Below are positions 15,466-21,898 of a stretch of DNA of 45,018 bases, piece after piece. The notes under the pieces were generated by a model. That model saw only the letters and a list, made by a program, of their open reading frames with translations. It made no database searches and had not been told where the DNA came from. A program made the translations under genes and the position numbers. The stretch is from an uncultured Eubacteriales bacterium. Its GTDB lineage: Bacteria; Bacillota; Clostridia; Peptostreptococcales; Anaerovoracaceae. Within the stretch, counting starts at the first letter, position 1. Each line of letters starts with the position of its first letter. Location of the stretch: NCBI GenBank assembly GCA_900547295.1, contig URGK01000009.1, forward strand, positions 1 to 45,018, read 5' to 3'.

Positions 15466-16319
15466 TGATTGAAATTAACGGAGTAAAAGATTTTAATACA
15501 GACCATATATTTGACTGCGGGCAGTGCTTCAGGTGGAACAGGGAGGCTGACGGCAGCTATACGGGCATTGCAGGGAAAAGACCTGCGAACATAGCCTACA
15601 GGGACAGCACCGTTGTTATAGACAATGCCGGTGATGATGAACTTGATTTTTGGAGAAACTATCTTGATCTTGACAGAGATTACGGGCAGATTAAAAAGAC
15701 ACTGGCGGCAGAGGACGAGGTTATACGAAATGCCATAGACTACGGGCAGGGCATCAGAATACTTAATCAGGACAGATGGGAGACAATAATCTCCTTTATA
15801 ATATCGCAGAACAACAACATACCGAGAATTAAAGGCTGCATCGAAAGCCTGTGCAGGAATTTCGGAGAATATGCAGGCTCCTACAGAGGTGAAGAATACT
15901 ATTCAATGCCTGCGCCGCAGGTGCTGGCTGCACTTGACATAGAGGACCTTGCGCCGGTAAGGCTGGGCTACAGAGCAAAATATATAATAGAAACCTCAAA
16001 AAAAATAGCGGCGGACGGTGGTACAGAGTTTCTTGACAGCGCCTTTGACGAAAGCAGTTCAGGTAATGTCGTGTATGAATATCTTACCGGTCTTTGCGGA
16101 GTGGGACCTAAGGTTGCAAACTGCATAATGCTTTTCTGCATGCAGCAGTATGACAGCTTTCCGGTGGACGTATGGGTCAAAAGAGTTATGAACAGACTGT
16201 ACGGATTTGACGAGTCGGATATAAAGGGGATGAAGAACTTTGCCGCCGATAAATATATGAATTTAGGAGGATTTGCACAGCAGTACCTGTTCTATTACAT
16301 AAGAAGTTTAGAAAAATAG
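15465..16319 (+). CDS. ogg: 8-oxoguanine DNA glycosylase (OGG1-type)
   Basis: A 284-aa DNA repair enzyme. The N-terminal half has FDCGQCFRW, the OGG opening motif. The helix-hairpin-helix is LCGVGPKVANCI with the Schiff-base Lys216, and the catalytic Asp235 lies in FPVDVWVKR. OGG enzymes cut out 8-oxoguanine and nick the strand. It is the OGG1/clostridial branch, not MutM. Coupled to the P-loop gene upstream through a TAATG overlap; oxidative-damage repair beside a redox repressor and ferredoxin is a sensible setting in an anaerobe. Confidence 0.9.
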   Translation: MIEINGVKDFNTDHIFDCGQCFRWNREADGSYTGIAGKRPANIAYRDSTVVIDNAGDDELDFWRNYLDLDRDYGQIKKTLAAEDEVIRNAIDYGQGIRILNQDRWETIISFIISQNNNIPRIKGCIESLCRNFGEYAGSYRGEEYYSMPAPQVLAALDIEDLAPVRLGYRAKYIIETSKKIAADGGTEFLDSAFDESSSGNVVYEYLTGLCGVGPKVANCIMLFCMQQYDSFPVDVWVKRVMNRLYGFDESDIKGMKNFAADKYMNLGGFAQQYLFYYIRSLEK

Positions 16320-16340
16320 TATAAAACTTGGGAAATAGTA

Positions 16341-16368
16341 TTGACAACGGGAAAAAACAAGGTAAAAT
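16341..16368 (+). promoter_or_regulatory. groESL sigma-A promoter
   Basis: TTGACA (16341-16346), 16 bases, TAAAAT (16363-16368), directly before the CIRCE element. Confidence 0.8.
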
Positions 16369-16372
16369 ATAG

Positions 16373-16399
16373 TTAGCACTCGAAAGTAGTGAGTGCTAA
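16373..16399 (+). promoter_or_regulatory. CIRCE operator (HrcA binding site)
   Basis: Perfect TTAGCACTC (16373-16381), 9 bases, GAGTGCTAA (16391-16399). HrcA binds this inverted repeat and represses groESL until heat shock. It overlaps the likely transcription start. hrcA itself is not in the window. Confidence 0.98.
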
Positions 16400-16443
16400 C
16401 AAACAAGTCGATAATATAAATTATATAGAGAGGAGAAGTCAGA

Positions 16444-16722
16444 ATGAGTTTTGGAATTAAACCTCTGGGTGACAAGGTAGTAATTAAGAGAGAAGAGGCA
16501 GAGGAAAAGACTGCCAGCGGGCTTATCATAGCAAGCCAGGCAAAGGAGCAGCCTCAGGTTGCCGAAGTTATGGCGGTAGGTCCGGGAACAGACGAATGCA
16601 AGATGGAAGTAAAGGTTGGAGATAAAGTAATCTTTGCAAAATATGGCGGTATGGAAGTTAAATACGAGGGCGAAGTTTACACAATCCTGAGCCAGAGAGA
16701 TATTATGGCTGTTATAGAATAA
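16444..16722 (+). CDS. groES: Co-chaperonin GroES
   Basis: A 92-aa protein with the usual GroES opening (IKPLGDKVVIKREEAEE), the mobile loop KTASGLII around residues 22-30, and KVGDKVIFAKYGG. It caps GroEL as a heptameric lid. Start ATG 16444 behind GAGAGGAGAAG. It is 18 bases before groEL, under the CIRCE-controlled promoter. Confidence 0.98.
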   Translation: MSFGIKPLGDKVVIKREEAEEKTASGLIIASQAKEQPQVAEVMAVGPGTDECKMEVKVGDKVIFAKYGGMEVKYEGEVYTILSQRDIMAVIE

Positions 16723-16740
16723 TAGAAAAGAGGTATTGAA

Positions 16741-18369
16741 ATGGCAAAAGAACTATATTACGGCGAGGAAGCCAGAAGAAAATTACAGGCAGGCGTTGAC
16801 AAGCTTGCGGATACAGTTAAAATCACACTTGGACCAAAGGGCAGAAACGTTCTTTTAGACAAGAAATTCGGTTCACCGCTTATCACAAACGACGGTGTTA
16901 CAATCGCAAGAGAAATCGAACTTGAAGATGCGGTAGAGAATATGGGTGCGCAGGTTGTTAAGGAAGTTGCAAGCAAGACAAACGACGTTGCAGGCGACGG
17001 TACTACAACAGCTACACTTCTTGCACAGTCAATTATCAGAGAGGGCTTCAAGAACGTGGCCGCAGGCGCAAACCCTATGATTATCAAAAAGGGTATACAG
17101 GGAGCAACAGAGGTTGCAGTAGAGAACATCAAAAAAATCGCAACTCCTGTAGAAACAAAAGAAGCTATAGCGCAGGTTGCAGCAGTTTCAGCAGCAGATG
17201 CAACTATCGGTGAACTTATATCAGACGCTATGGAGCAGGTAGGCAAGGACGGAGTTATCACTGTTGAGGAATCAAAATCAATGGGTACAACTCTTGAGGT
17301 TGTTGAGGGTATGCAGTTTGACAGAGGATACCTGTCAGCATATATGGTAACTGACACAGAGAAGATGGAAGCAGTTCTCGAAAATCCGTACATTCTGCTT
17401 ACAAGCAAGAAGATTTCAAGCATACAGGATCTGCTGCCTCTGCTTGAACAGGTTGTAAACACAGGCAGAAAGCTGTTTATCGTTTGCGAGGACCTTGAGG
17501 GTGAAGCACTTGCAACTCTGGTATTAAACAAACTAAGAGGCACATTTGAATGTGTTGCAGTAAAGGCTCCGGGCTTTGGCGAAAGAAGAAAAGCAATGAT
17601 GGAAGACCTTGCAATTCTGACAGGCGGTACAGTTATCACAGAAGAACTGGGATACGACATCAAAGAAACAACGCTTGATATGCTGGGAACAGCAGCAACA
17701 GTTAAGGTTGACAAGGAAAACACAGTTATCGTAGGCGGCGGCGGAGATGCCAAGGAGATTCAGGACAGAATTGCTTCTCTGAGAACTATGGCAGCTCAGA
17801 CCAACTCAGAATTCGACAGAGAAAAAACACTCGAAAGACTTGCTAAGCTTGCAGGCGGTGTTGCAGTTGTCAAGGTTGGCGCAGCTACAGAAACTGAATT
17901 AAAAGAAAGAAAGCTGAGAATAGAAGATGCTTTAAACGCTACAAAGGCAGCAGTTGAAGAAGGCATCGTTGCAGGCGGCGGTGTTGCTCTTGCAAACACA
18001 ATTCCAGCAATCGCAGCTTATGTTGATACACTTTCCGGCGATGAGAAAACAGGCGCTCAGATTATAATGAGAGCATTAGAAGAGCCTGTAAGACAGATTG
18101 CCGAAAACGCAGGCTTTGAGGGCAGCGTTGTAATCGCAGAGGTTAAGAACAGAGATGCAGGCGTAGGCTTCAATGCGGCAACAGAAGAATACGTTGACAT
18201 GATTGAAGCAGGTATCGTAGACCCTGCAAAGGTTACTAAATCAGCGCTTATGAATGCAGCATCAGCATCAGCATTACTGCTTACAACAGAAGCAGGTATC
18301 GTAGACATCAAGGAAGACAATCCTCCTATGCCGCCAATGGGCGGAGGCGGAATGCCGGGAATGATGTAA
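16741..18369 (+). CDS. groEL: Chaperonin GroEL
   Basis: A 542-aa chaperonin of normal length. ATP-site stretches KITLGPKGRNV and VAGDGTTTATLLA are present near the start, and the protein ends with the Gly-Met-rich tail GGGGMPGMM. It folds cytosolic proteins in a double ring with GroES. Single copy in the window; stronger use of GCA/ACA-type codons than its neighbours is consistent with high expression. Confidence 0.99.
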   Translation: MAKELYYGEEARRKLQAGVDKLADTVKITLGPKGRNVLLDKKFGSPLITNDGVTIAREIELEDAVENMGAQVVKEVASKTNDVAGDGTTTATLLAQSIIREGFKNVAAGANPMIIKKGIQGATEVAVENIKKIATPVETKEAIAQVAAVSAADATIGELISDAMEQVGKDGVITVEESKSMGTTLEVVEGMQFDRGYLSAYMVTDTEKMEAVLENPYILLTSKKISSIQDLLPLLEQVVNTGRKLFIVCEDLEGEALATLVLNKLRGTFECVAVKAPGFGERRKAMMEDLAILTGGTVITEELGYDIKETTLDMLGTAATVKVDKENTVIVGGGGDAKEIQDRIASLRTMAAQTNSEFDREKTLERLAKLAGGVAVVKVGAATETELKERKLRIEDALNATKAAVEEGIVAGGGVALANTIPAIAAYVDTLSGDEKTGAQIIMRALEEPVRQIAENAGFEGSVVIAEVKNRDAGVGFNAATEEYVDMIEAGIVDPAKVTKSALMNAASASALLLTTEAGIVDIKEDNPPMPPMGGGGMPGMM

Positions 18370-18400
18370 ACGCCTTAACAGTAAGACATTTGAACACAAG

Positions 18401-18425
18401 ACCGCTCGGGAAACCGGGCGGTTTT
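18401..18425 (+). terminator. groESL terminator
   Basis: ACCGCTCGG (18401-18409) pairs with CCGGGCGGT (18414-18422) with one G-T pair and a GAAA loop, followed by TTT. Confidence 0.85.
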
Positions 18426-18568
18426 ACTCATATTCCTTGCACTAAACATCATAATTCCGTTACTATGGTGATTAATTATATTTGTTACCTGATGAAAAGA
18501 GCGTATCAGCCATATGCTGAGTGATTTATAGCAGATAACTAAAATGCCTAAATATTTTATATTTGATT

Positions 18569-18596
18569 TAGTAAATACTATATATTAGAATATAAT
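18569..18596 (+). promoter_or_regulatory. Candidate promoter/operator of the nucleotidyltransferase gene
   Basis: TATAAT at 18591-18596 with a palindrome TAGTA-AA-TACTA at 18569-18580 over the expected -35 position. The AT-rich 18430-18629 gap otherwise shows nothing firm. Toxin-antitoxin genes of this type often autoregulate through such palindromes; that is inference. Confidence 0.4.
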
Positions 18597-18629
18597 AAAA
18601 TATGGTGTTAAAGAAAAGGAGATGAGCTT

Positions 18630-18932
18630 ATGACAAATCAGGTTTATTCTGTTTCGGAAATCAGAAACATATTATTACCTGTCTTTGTCAGATATGAGAT
18701 AAACAGAGCAATATTATTTGGCTCGTACAGCAAAGCTGCGGCAACGGAAACCAGTGATGTGGATTTGTTGGTAGACAGCGGGCTGAGAGGTCTGAAATTC
18801 ATAGGCTTATCAGAAGATGTGCGTAAGGCATTAGACAAGGATATAGATATCTTTGATGTAACACACATAGAACCGAATTCTAAAATTGATGATGAGAACA
18901 AAAGTACAGGGGTGCTGCTTTATGAAAAATGA
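18630..18932 (+). CDS. MNT-domain nucleotidyltransferase (MntA-like antitoxin)
   Basis: A 100-aa minimal nucleotidyltransferase. The motif FGSYSKAAATETSDVDLLVD has Gly31-Ser32 and the metal-binding pair Asp43 and Asp45. In MNT/HEPN (MntA/HepT) systems this protein is the antitoxin that AMPylates the HEPN toxin. Here the downstream HEPN gene is reduced to 19 codons, so the antitoxin seems orphaned. Start ATG 18630 behind AAAAGGAGATGAG. AT-rich flanks and the broken partner suggest a decaying, horizontally acquired locus. Confidence 0.88.
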   Translation: MTNQVYSVSEIRNILLPVFVRYEINRAILFGSYSKAAATETSDVDLLVDSGLRGLKFIGLSEDVRKALDKDIDIFDVTHIEPNSKIDDENKSTGVLLYEK

Positions 18933-18981
18933 GATTATTGTAAAGAAAGCTATAGGGTATGAAGAAGTATTGAGGATATAG
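18922..18981 (+). pseudogene. Remnant of a HEPN (HepT/DUF86) toxin gene
   Basis: A 19-codon frame reading MKNEIIVKKAIGYEEVLRI starts 11 bases inside the MNT gene, at the position and in the overlap where HepT genes normally begin. From memory, DUF86/HepT proteins start with similar MKNxxIxxKxxxY sequences. The frame then stops and the DUF4143 ATPase begins, so most of the HEPN gene appears deleted, including the RxxxxH RNase site. The fragment is too short for certainty. Confidence 0.5.
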
Positions 18982-18983
18982 TA

Positions 18984-20183
18984 TTGAAGTCGGAAAAGAC
19001 TTTCAAAAGCATACTGGTGACAGGTGCAAGGCAGACGGGAAAATCAACCGTTCTTCAAAAACTTTTTCCCGAAAAGAAATATGTGCCTGTAGATGACCCC
19101 TTTATTGAAGAACAGGCTGTAGAGCAGCCGGAAATGTTTATGATGCTTAATCCGCCGCCTGTTATCTATGATGAAGTACAGAGAGCGCCGAACCTTTTCA
19201 GATATATAAAGATAAAGTGTGATGAGAGTGACGAGCGCGGATTGTTCTGCCTGTCCGGATCGCAGCCGCTTGAGCTTATGGAGGGCGTGTCAGAGTCCCT
19301 TTCAGGGCGCATTGGCATTATTGAGCTTTCAGGGCTTTCTATGCGTGAAATCAAAGGCGACAGCTTTAATCGCTCTTTTGTTCCGACAATGGAGTACGTT
19401 CAGGAGCGCAGTAAAAGTGTCAAACCCTTTGATAATATATGGGAAGTTATACACAGAGGGGGATACCCGGAGCTTCAGAACCCGGAAGTTGACTGGTCCG
19501 TATTTTATTCCAGCTATATAAAAACATATCTCGAAAGAGATGTGCGCAGTCTGTCCGCAGTTCAGAACCTCGATGATTTCAGGAAATTTATGATTGCAGT
19601 CGCAGCAAGAACCGGACAGATGATTAATTATGCCAATATAGCAGATGAAGTAGGCAAAGATCAGAGCACTATAAAAAGATGGCTGTCTGTTCTTGAAGCT
19701 TCAGGTATAATATATCTTTTGGAGCCGTTTTCCTCGTCTGTACTCAAAAGAGCAATAAAAACACCAAAGGTATATTTCAGGGATACAGGGCTTGCCGCAT
19801 ATCTGACAAGATGGCTTACCCCTGAAACCCTTGCAAACGGTGCAATGAGCGGTGCGTTCTTTGAAACCTTTGTGATTTCGGAAATACTGAAATCATATTC
19901 AAACAGAGGCATAGACTACAGGTATTGCGTGTCCTATTACAGAGGTAGAGATAAGAAAAAAACATCAGAAAATGAAATAGACCTTATTATTGAAGAAAAC
20001 GGAACGCTTTACCCTGTTGAAATCAAAAGAAGCAGCAAAGTGACCGCAGATCAGACTTCTGCATTTTCTGTGCTTGACGGGATACCGGACAAAAAACGCG
20101 GCATGGGAGCCGTTATATGTATGTGTCCACAGCCGGGAGTGCTTAGGGAAAATATACTCCAGCTGCCCGTATGGTATATATAA
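18984..20183 (+). CDS. AAA ATPase with DUF4143 domain
   Basis: A 399-aa protein: P-loop GARQTGKS (residues 14-21), Walker B VIYDEVQRAP, sensor region FCLSGSQPLELM, a winged-helix-like stretch, and the C-terminal DUF4143 domain with GAFFETFVISEILKS and a nuclease-like ENEIDLIIEENGTLYPVEIK. The start is a TTG with GAGG 8 bases upstream. The same frame continues back as RSIEDIV before a stop, which looks like the lost normal N-terminus, so a small frameshift or junction may have trimmed the start. These ATPases are scattered through genomes with unknown function; it forms an accessory island with the MNT gene. Confidence 0.85.
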   Translation: MKSEKTFKSILVTGARQTGKSTVLQKLFPEKKYVPVDDPFIEEQAVEQPEMFMMLNPPPVIYDEVQRAPNLFRYIKIKCDESDERGLFCLSGSQPLELMEGVSESLSGRIGIIELSGLSMREIKGDSFNRSFVPTMEYVQERSKSVKPFDNIWEVIHRGGYPELQNPEVDWSVFYSSYIKTYLERDVRSLSAVQNLDDFRKFMIAVAARTGQMINYANIADEVGKDQSTIKRWLSVLEASGIIYLLEPFSSSVLKRAIKTPKVYFRDTGLAAYLTRWLTPETLANGAMSGAFFETFVISEILKSYSNRGIDYRYCVSYYRGRDKKKTSENEIDLIIEENGTLYPVEIKRSSKVTADQTSAFSVLDGIPDKKRGMGAVICMCPQPGVLRENILQLPVWYI

Positions 20184-20311
20184 ATTTGCTGCTGTTTTGG
20201 GATGTACCGTCAGCCCCTGCAATCCACAGAGCCTGACACAGCTTTAGGCGTTTTGCGGCGGCTAACGGCACAGGCGACATATAATTTATTTGCTTTAATT
20301 GCAAAAGCCCC

Positions 20312-20340
20312 TTGCCAGCATATATTTTTTGTGTAATAAT
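20312..20340 (+). promoter_or_regulatory. Promoter of the purine operon
   Basis: TTGCCA (20312-20317), 17 bases, AATAAT (20335-20340) preceded by TGT, an extended -10. Transcription would start at about 20347, shortly before the guanine-type aptamer. Confidence 0.65.
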
Positions 20341-20364
20341 TAAGACATCAGTTGAATAGATTTT

Positions 20365-20435
20365 GTTTACTAATATATGTTCTGTATGATGGCCTGAACG
20401 TTTCTACCGCGCGCCGAAAAAAAGCGACTATTAGT
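20365..20435 (+). promoter_or_regulatory. Purine riboswitch, guanine type (variant)
   Basis: P1 is ACTAATA (20369-20375) with TATTAGT (20429-20435). Inside are a P2 arm GTTC...GAAC with loop ATGATGG, the highly conserved junction GTTTCTACC (20400-20408), a loop starting CCG, and the J3/1 GACTAT whose C, at the specificity position, marks guanine rather than adenine. The GG and CC of the two loops that kiss in this class are kept. Odd: P3 has only three paired bases (CGC/GCG) before mismatches. The purine genes downstream support the call. Confidence 0.85.
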
Positions 20436-20491
20436 TGATAATAATGCATATCATTTCCTCGCAGCAGAGGTCTGATTTGCATTGTATTTCG

Positions 20492-20528
20492 TATTAGTAA
20501 ACAGGTTGTTTTAACCTGTTTTTCTTTT
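20492..20528 (+). terminator. Terminator and antiterminator of the guanine riboswitch
   Basis: Terminator stem AACAGGTT (20500-20507) with AACCTGTT (20513-20520), then TTTCTTTT. TATTAGTAAAC (20492-20502) is the exact complement of GTTTACTAATA (20365-20375), the 5' side of P1, and overlaps the terminator stem. So without ligand P1's 5' strand can pair here (11 bp) and break the terminator; with ligand P1 holds and the terminator forms. An OFF switch. Confidence 0.85.
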
Positions 20529-20534
20529 ACTGTA

Positions 20535-20605
20535 CCTGTCATAACCGACGATAAGCGGAGTACCGCAGGGGAGTGACAGGCGAAGCTTTAGCCGATTGTC
20601 CGGGC
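20535..20605 (+). promoter_or_regulatory. ZTP riboswitch (pfl motif)
   Basis: P1 CCTGTCA (20535-20541) with TGACAGG (20574-20580); inside it ATAACCGACGATAA, P2 GCGG/CCGC (20555-20558, 20563-20566), then AGGGGAGTGA. P3 is the terminal GCCGATTGTCCGGGC (20591-20605). This follows the pfl/ZTP layout (TGACTGGCGA ... GGGGAGCGA ... GCCxxCGCCTGGGC). The pseudoknot pair that is GGC/GCC in the type sequence is GAC (20547-20549) with GTC (20598-20600) here, a compensating change that supports the structure. ZTP/ZMP builds up when 10-formyl-THF is short. Confidence 0.9.
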
Positions 20606-20652
20606 AGACAACTATCTCATATATTAGGGATACGTGTCTGCCTTTTTGTTTT
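20603..20652 (+). terminator. ZTP-riboswitch terminator before purE
   Basis: GGCAGACA (20603-20610) pairs with TGTCTGCC (20635-20642), followed by TTTTTGTTTTT. The 5' strand overlaps the GGGC of aptamer P3, so ligand binding should block the terminator and let transcription run into purE: an ON switch. Confidence 0.88.
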
Positions 20653-20678
20653 TGATAGTTTATGACTATGGAGGATTT

Positions 20679-21173
20679 ATGAAAAAAATAGGAATTGTAA
20701 TGGGAAGCGACTCGGATATGCCTGTTGTGTCAAAAGCAATAGATACCCTCAAAGAGTTTGAAGTGCCGTATGAGGTTCATATATATTCGGCACACAGAAC
20801 GCCGCAGGAGGCTAAAGCCTTTGCGCAGGGCGCAAGAGCAAATGGCTTTGGAGCAATCATAGCAGCGGCAGGAAAAGCCGCGCATCTTGCAGGAGCCATA
20901 GCGGCAAACACCACACTTCCTGTAATAGGGATACCGGTTAAATCATCAACCCTTGACGGACTTGACGCATTGCTATCTACCGTACAGATGCCATCAGGAA
21001 TACCTGTTGCAACCGTTGCAATAGACGGAGCGGCCAATGCGGCGCTTCTGGCGGTTCAGATGCTTGCAATTGAGGATGAAGCTCTTGCGTTAAAGCTTTC
21101 GGAACAGAGAAAAGCAAACGCACAGAAAGTACTTGAAAAAGATGCTGCAATTGCAGCGCAGTTAAATAAATAA
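20679..21173 (+). CDS. purE: 5-(carboxyamino)imidazole ribonucleotide mutase (PurE)
   Basis: A 164-aa protein with the PurE opening IGIVMGSDSDMPV, the SAHRTP active-site motif (about residues 41-46) and GKAAHLAGAIA. It moves the carboxyl group in AIR carboxylation. I start it at ATG 20679, behind TATGGAGG; upstream in-frame codons fall in the terminator. No purK is beside it, so whether CAIR is made by PurK elsewhere or directly from CO2 is open. First gene of the purine operon. Confidence 0.96.
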   Translation: MKKIGIVMGSDSDMPVVSKAIDTLKEFEVPYEVHIYSAHRTPQEAKAFAQGARANGFGAIIAAAGKAAHLAGAIAANTTLPVIGIPVKSSTLDGLDALLSTVQMPSGIPVATVAIDGAANAALLAVQMLAIEDEALALKLSEQRKANAQKVLEKDAAIAAQLNK

Positions 21174-21195
21174 CATTATTATGGAGGAACAAACA

Positions 21196-21888
21196 ATGGA
21201 AAAGAAACTCGTTTACACAGGAAAAACCAAGAATGTATTTGCACTTGATAACGGAAACTATCTGTTAAAATTCAAGGACGACTGCACAGGAAAAGACGGA
21301 GTGTTTGACCCCGGTCAGAACGCCGTAGGCCTTACAATTGAGGGTGTAGGCGACGTAAACCTTCGTATGTCGATTTACTTCTTTGAAAAAATCAACGCAG
21401 CCGGCATAAGAACCCACTATGTAAATGCAGACCTTGACGAAACCACAATGGAGGTACTGCCTGCAAAGGTGTTCGGAAACGGACTTGAAGTAATCTGCAG
21501 ACACAAGGCTGTAGGCTCATTTTTCAGAAGATACGGCGAATATATCGAAGAAGGCGCAGACCTGCCTGAATACGTTGAAATGACCTTCAAAAACGACGAA
21601 AAGGAAGACCCGCTGGTAACTAAAGACGGCCTTGTTGTTCTCGGAGTTATGACAGAAAAACAGTATGACGATATCAAGGCTATGACACAGCAGATAACAA
21701 GAATAGTTGCAGATGATATGAAAGAAAAAGGCCTTGTGCTTTACGATATAAAATTTGAATTCGGATACGACAGGGACGGCAACGTAATGCTTATAGATGA
21801 AATCGCATCGGGAAACATGAGAGTATACAAGGACGGAGAATATATAGATCCTATGACTTTATCAGAGCTTTTCTTCAGTAAATGCTAG
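21196..21888 (+). CDS. purC: SAICAR synthetase (PurC)
   Basis: A 230-aa ATP-dependent ligase joining aspartate to CAIR. Typical stretches: YTGKTKNVF at the start, FKDDCTGKDGVFDPG, and LIDEIASGNMR near the end. I chose ATG 21196, after the GGAGG at 21183-21187, over the ATG at 21181 that overlaps that site. It lies 22 bases after purE. Confidence 0.96.
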   Translation: MEKKLVYTGKTKNVFALDNGNYLLKFKDDCTGKDGVFDPGQNAVGLTIEGVGDVNLRMSIYFFEKINAAGIRTHYVNADLDETTMEVLPAKVFGNGLEVICRHKAVGSFFRRYGEYIEEGADLPEYVEMTFKNDEKEDPLVTKDGLVVLGVMTEKQYDDIKAMTQQITRIVADDMKEKGLVLYDIKFEFGYDRDGNVMLIDEIASGNMRVYKDGEYIDPMTLSELFFSKC

Positions 21889-21898
21889 GGAGGAATAA

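Noticed and set aside
16758..17753. A 331-codon minus-strand frame inside groEL
   Set aside because: A shadow of the highly biased groEL codons; Ser/Thr/Pro-rich, without family motifs, and groEL is certain.
20535..20605. PRPP (ykkC-type) riboswitch as the second aptamer of the purine leader
   Set aside because: Guanine-PRPP tandems are known, so I tested it, but the ykkC core elements are absent while the ZTP elements GGGGAGTGA and GCC...CCGGGC and the compensated pseudoknot are present.
20600..20678. A purE start at the upstream in-frame codon (20634)
   Set aside because: It would lie inside the terminator of the ZTP switch. ATG 20679 has TATGGAGG at the right distance and gives the usual PurE N-terminus.
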